Shown here: positions 63,951-64,000 of the stretch, in pieces
Layout: each line of letters starts with the position of its first letter
How positions within the stretch are numbered: position 1 is the first letter of the stretch
Assembly (NCBI RefSeq): GCF_001279525.1
Contig: NZ_LGDY01000125.1
Span: 202,965 to 266,964, forward strand
Source: Nocardia sp. NRRL S-836
GTDB taxonomy: Bacteria > Actinomycetota > Actinomycetes > Mycobacteriales > Pseudonocardiaceae
Direction of reading: 5' to 3'
Length of the DNA stretch: 64,000 bases
Position numbers and translations under genes: made by a program
Notes under the pieces: model-generated
Told to the model about the DNA's origin: nothing
Database searches by the model: none
What the model saw: only the letters and a program-made list of their open reading frames with translations

Positions 63951-64000
63951 AAGTTCGGCGGCGACCTACTCTCCCACACCGTAACCAGTGCAGTACCATC
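63951..64000 (-). rRNA. rrf: 5S ribosomal RNA, 3' part only (cut by the window end)
   Basis: On the minus strand the sequence reads GATGGTACTGCACTGGTTAC, then GGTGTGGGAGAGTAGGTCGC and CGCCGAACTT, the conserved 3' third of actinobacterial 5S rRNA. The rest, and presumably 23S and 16S, lie beyond base 64000. Confidence 0.93.

Noticed and set aside
63532..63984. Plus-strand frame running into the rrn terminator and 5S region
   Set aside because: It overlaps the 5S rRNA terminator and the XRE promoter and has low-complexity composition.

Overview
This window looks like chromosomal DNA of a high-GC actinomycete, most likely of the Pseudonocardiales (Lentzea/Saccharothrix/Actinosynnema-like). The grounds are the strong third-codon G/C bias, frequent GTG starts, tightly overlapping operons, many promoters of the form TANNNT 6-8 nt before an ATG or GTG (leaderless mRNAs), an AfsR/SARP regulator, an Scr1-type XRE regulator, an F420-type PPOX enzyme and a DasR-like operator at a chitinase gene. 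No phage, IS element or CRISPR array was seen.

Layout. 1-6000: housekeeping (partial GNAT, HIT protein, TetR plus alpha/beta hydrolase, a repeat-filled gap, then rsmE-dnaJ-hrcA on the minus strand). 6016-20262: a tightly coupled ten-gene plus-strand operon that resembles an uncharacterised carbohydrate-type biosynthetic cluster: transaldolase, a HAD-aldolase-SDR-remnant fusion, a propeller/Ig-like/ThDP-enzyme fusion, a trehalose-synthase-like glycosyltransferase, an aldo/keto reductase, a GH13 glucosidase, an alditol oxidase, and a sulfate-activation set (cysC, cysD, cysN). 20263-29836: a degenerate repeat block, an AfsR-type regulator, an XRE-ATPase regulator, an FAD/NAD(P) protein, a ROK repressor, an MFS permease, the PAP phosphatase cysQ and a small protein. 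29884-39696: hemW, then a sulfur-assimilation operon with a leader peptide (sirA, a zinc-ribbon protein, cysH, cysD, cysN, an ABC transporter, a sirohydrochlorin chelatase). 39716-59855: assorted accessory genes (a barnase/barstar cassette, an APC permease, tandem DUF885 proteins, a chitinase, an HxlR-regulated reductase and a STAND ATPase with a possible amyloid motif). 59906-64000: two atypical tRNA genes, a short leader peptide, lepA, a PemK-like protein, an XRE regulator and the 3' end of a 5S rRNA gene.

How it fits together. Sulfate activation is present twice. The assimilation operon has no APS kinase and uses a 4Fe-4S APS reductase, sending APS to sulfite and sulfide. The sugar cluster carries the only APS kinase seen, so with its own cysDN it could make PAPS, and cysQ nearby could clear PAP. 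This suggests, without proving, that the cluster makes a sulfated carbohydrate-derived molecule; no sulfotransferase is visible here.

The most striking signal is at 59906-60253 on the minus strand. A promoter drives a 19-codon peptide rich in Asp and Phe codons. It is followed by mutually exclusive antiterminator and terminator hairpins, and then by tRNA-Asp(GTC) and tRNA-Phe(GAA) genes of unusual sequence. This has the architecture of a trp-type attenuator whose output would be the very tRNAs the leader needs.
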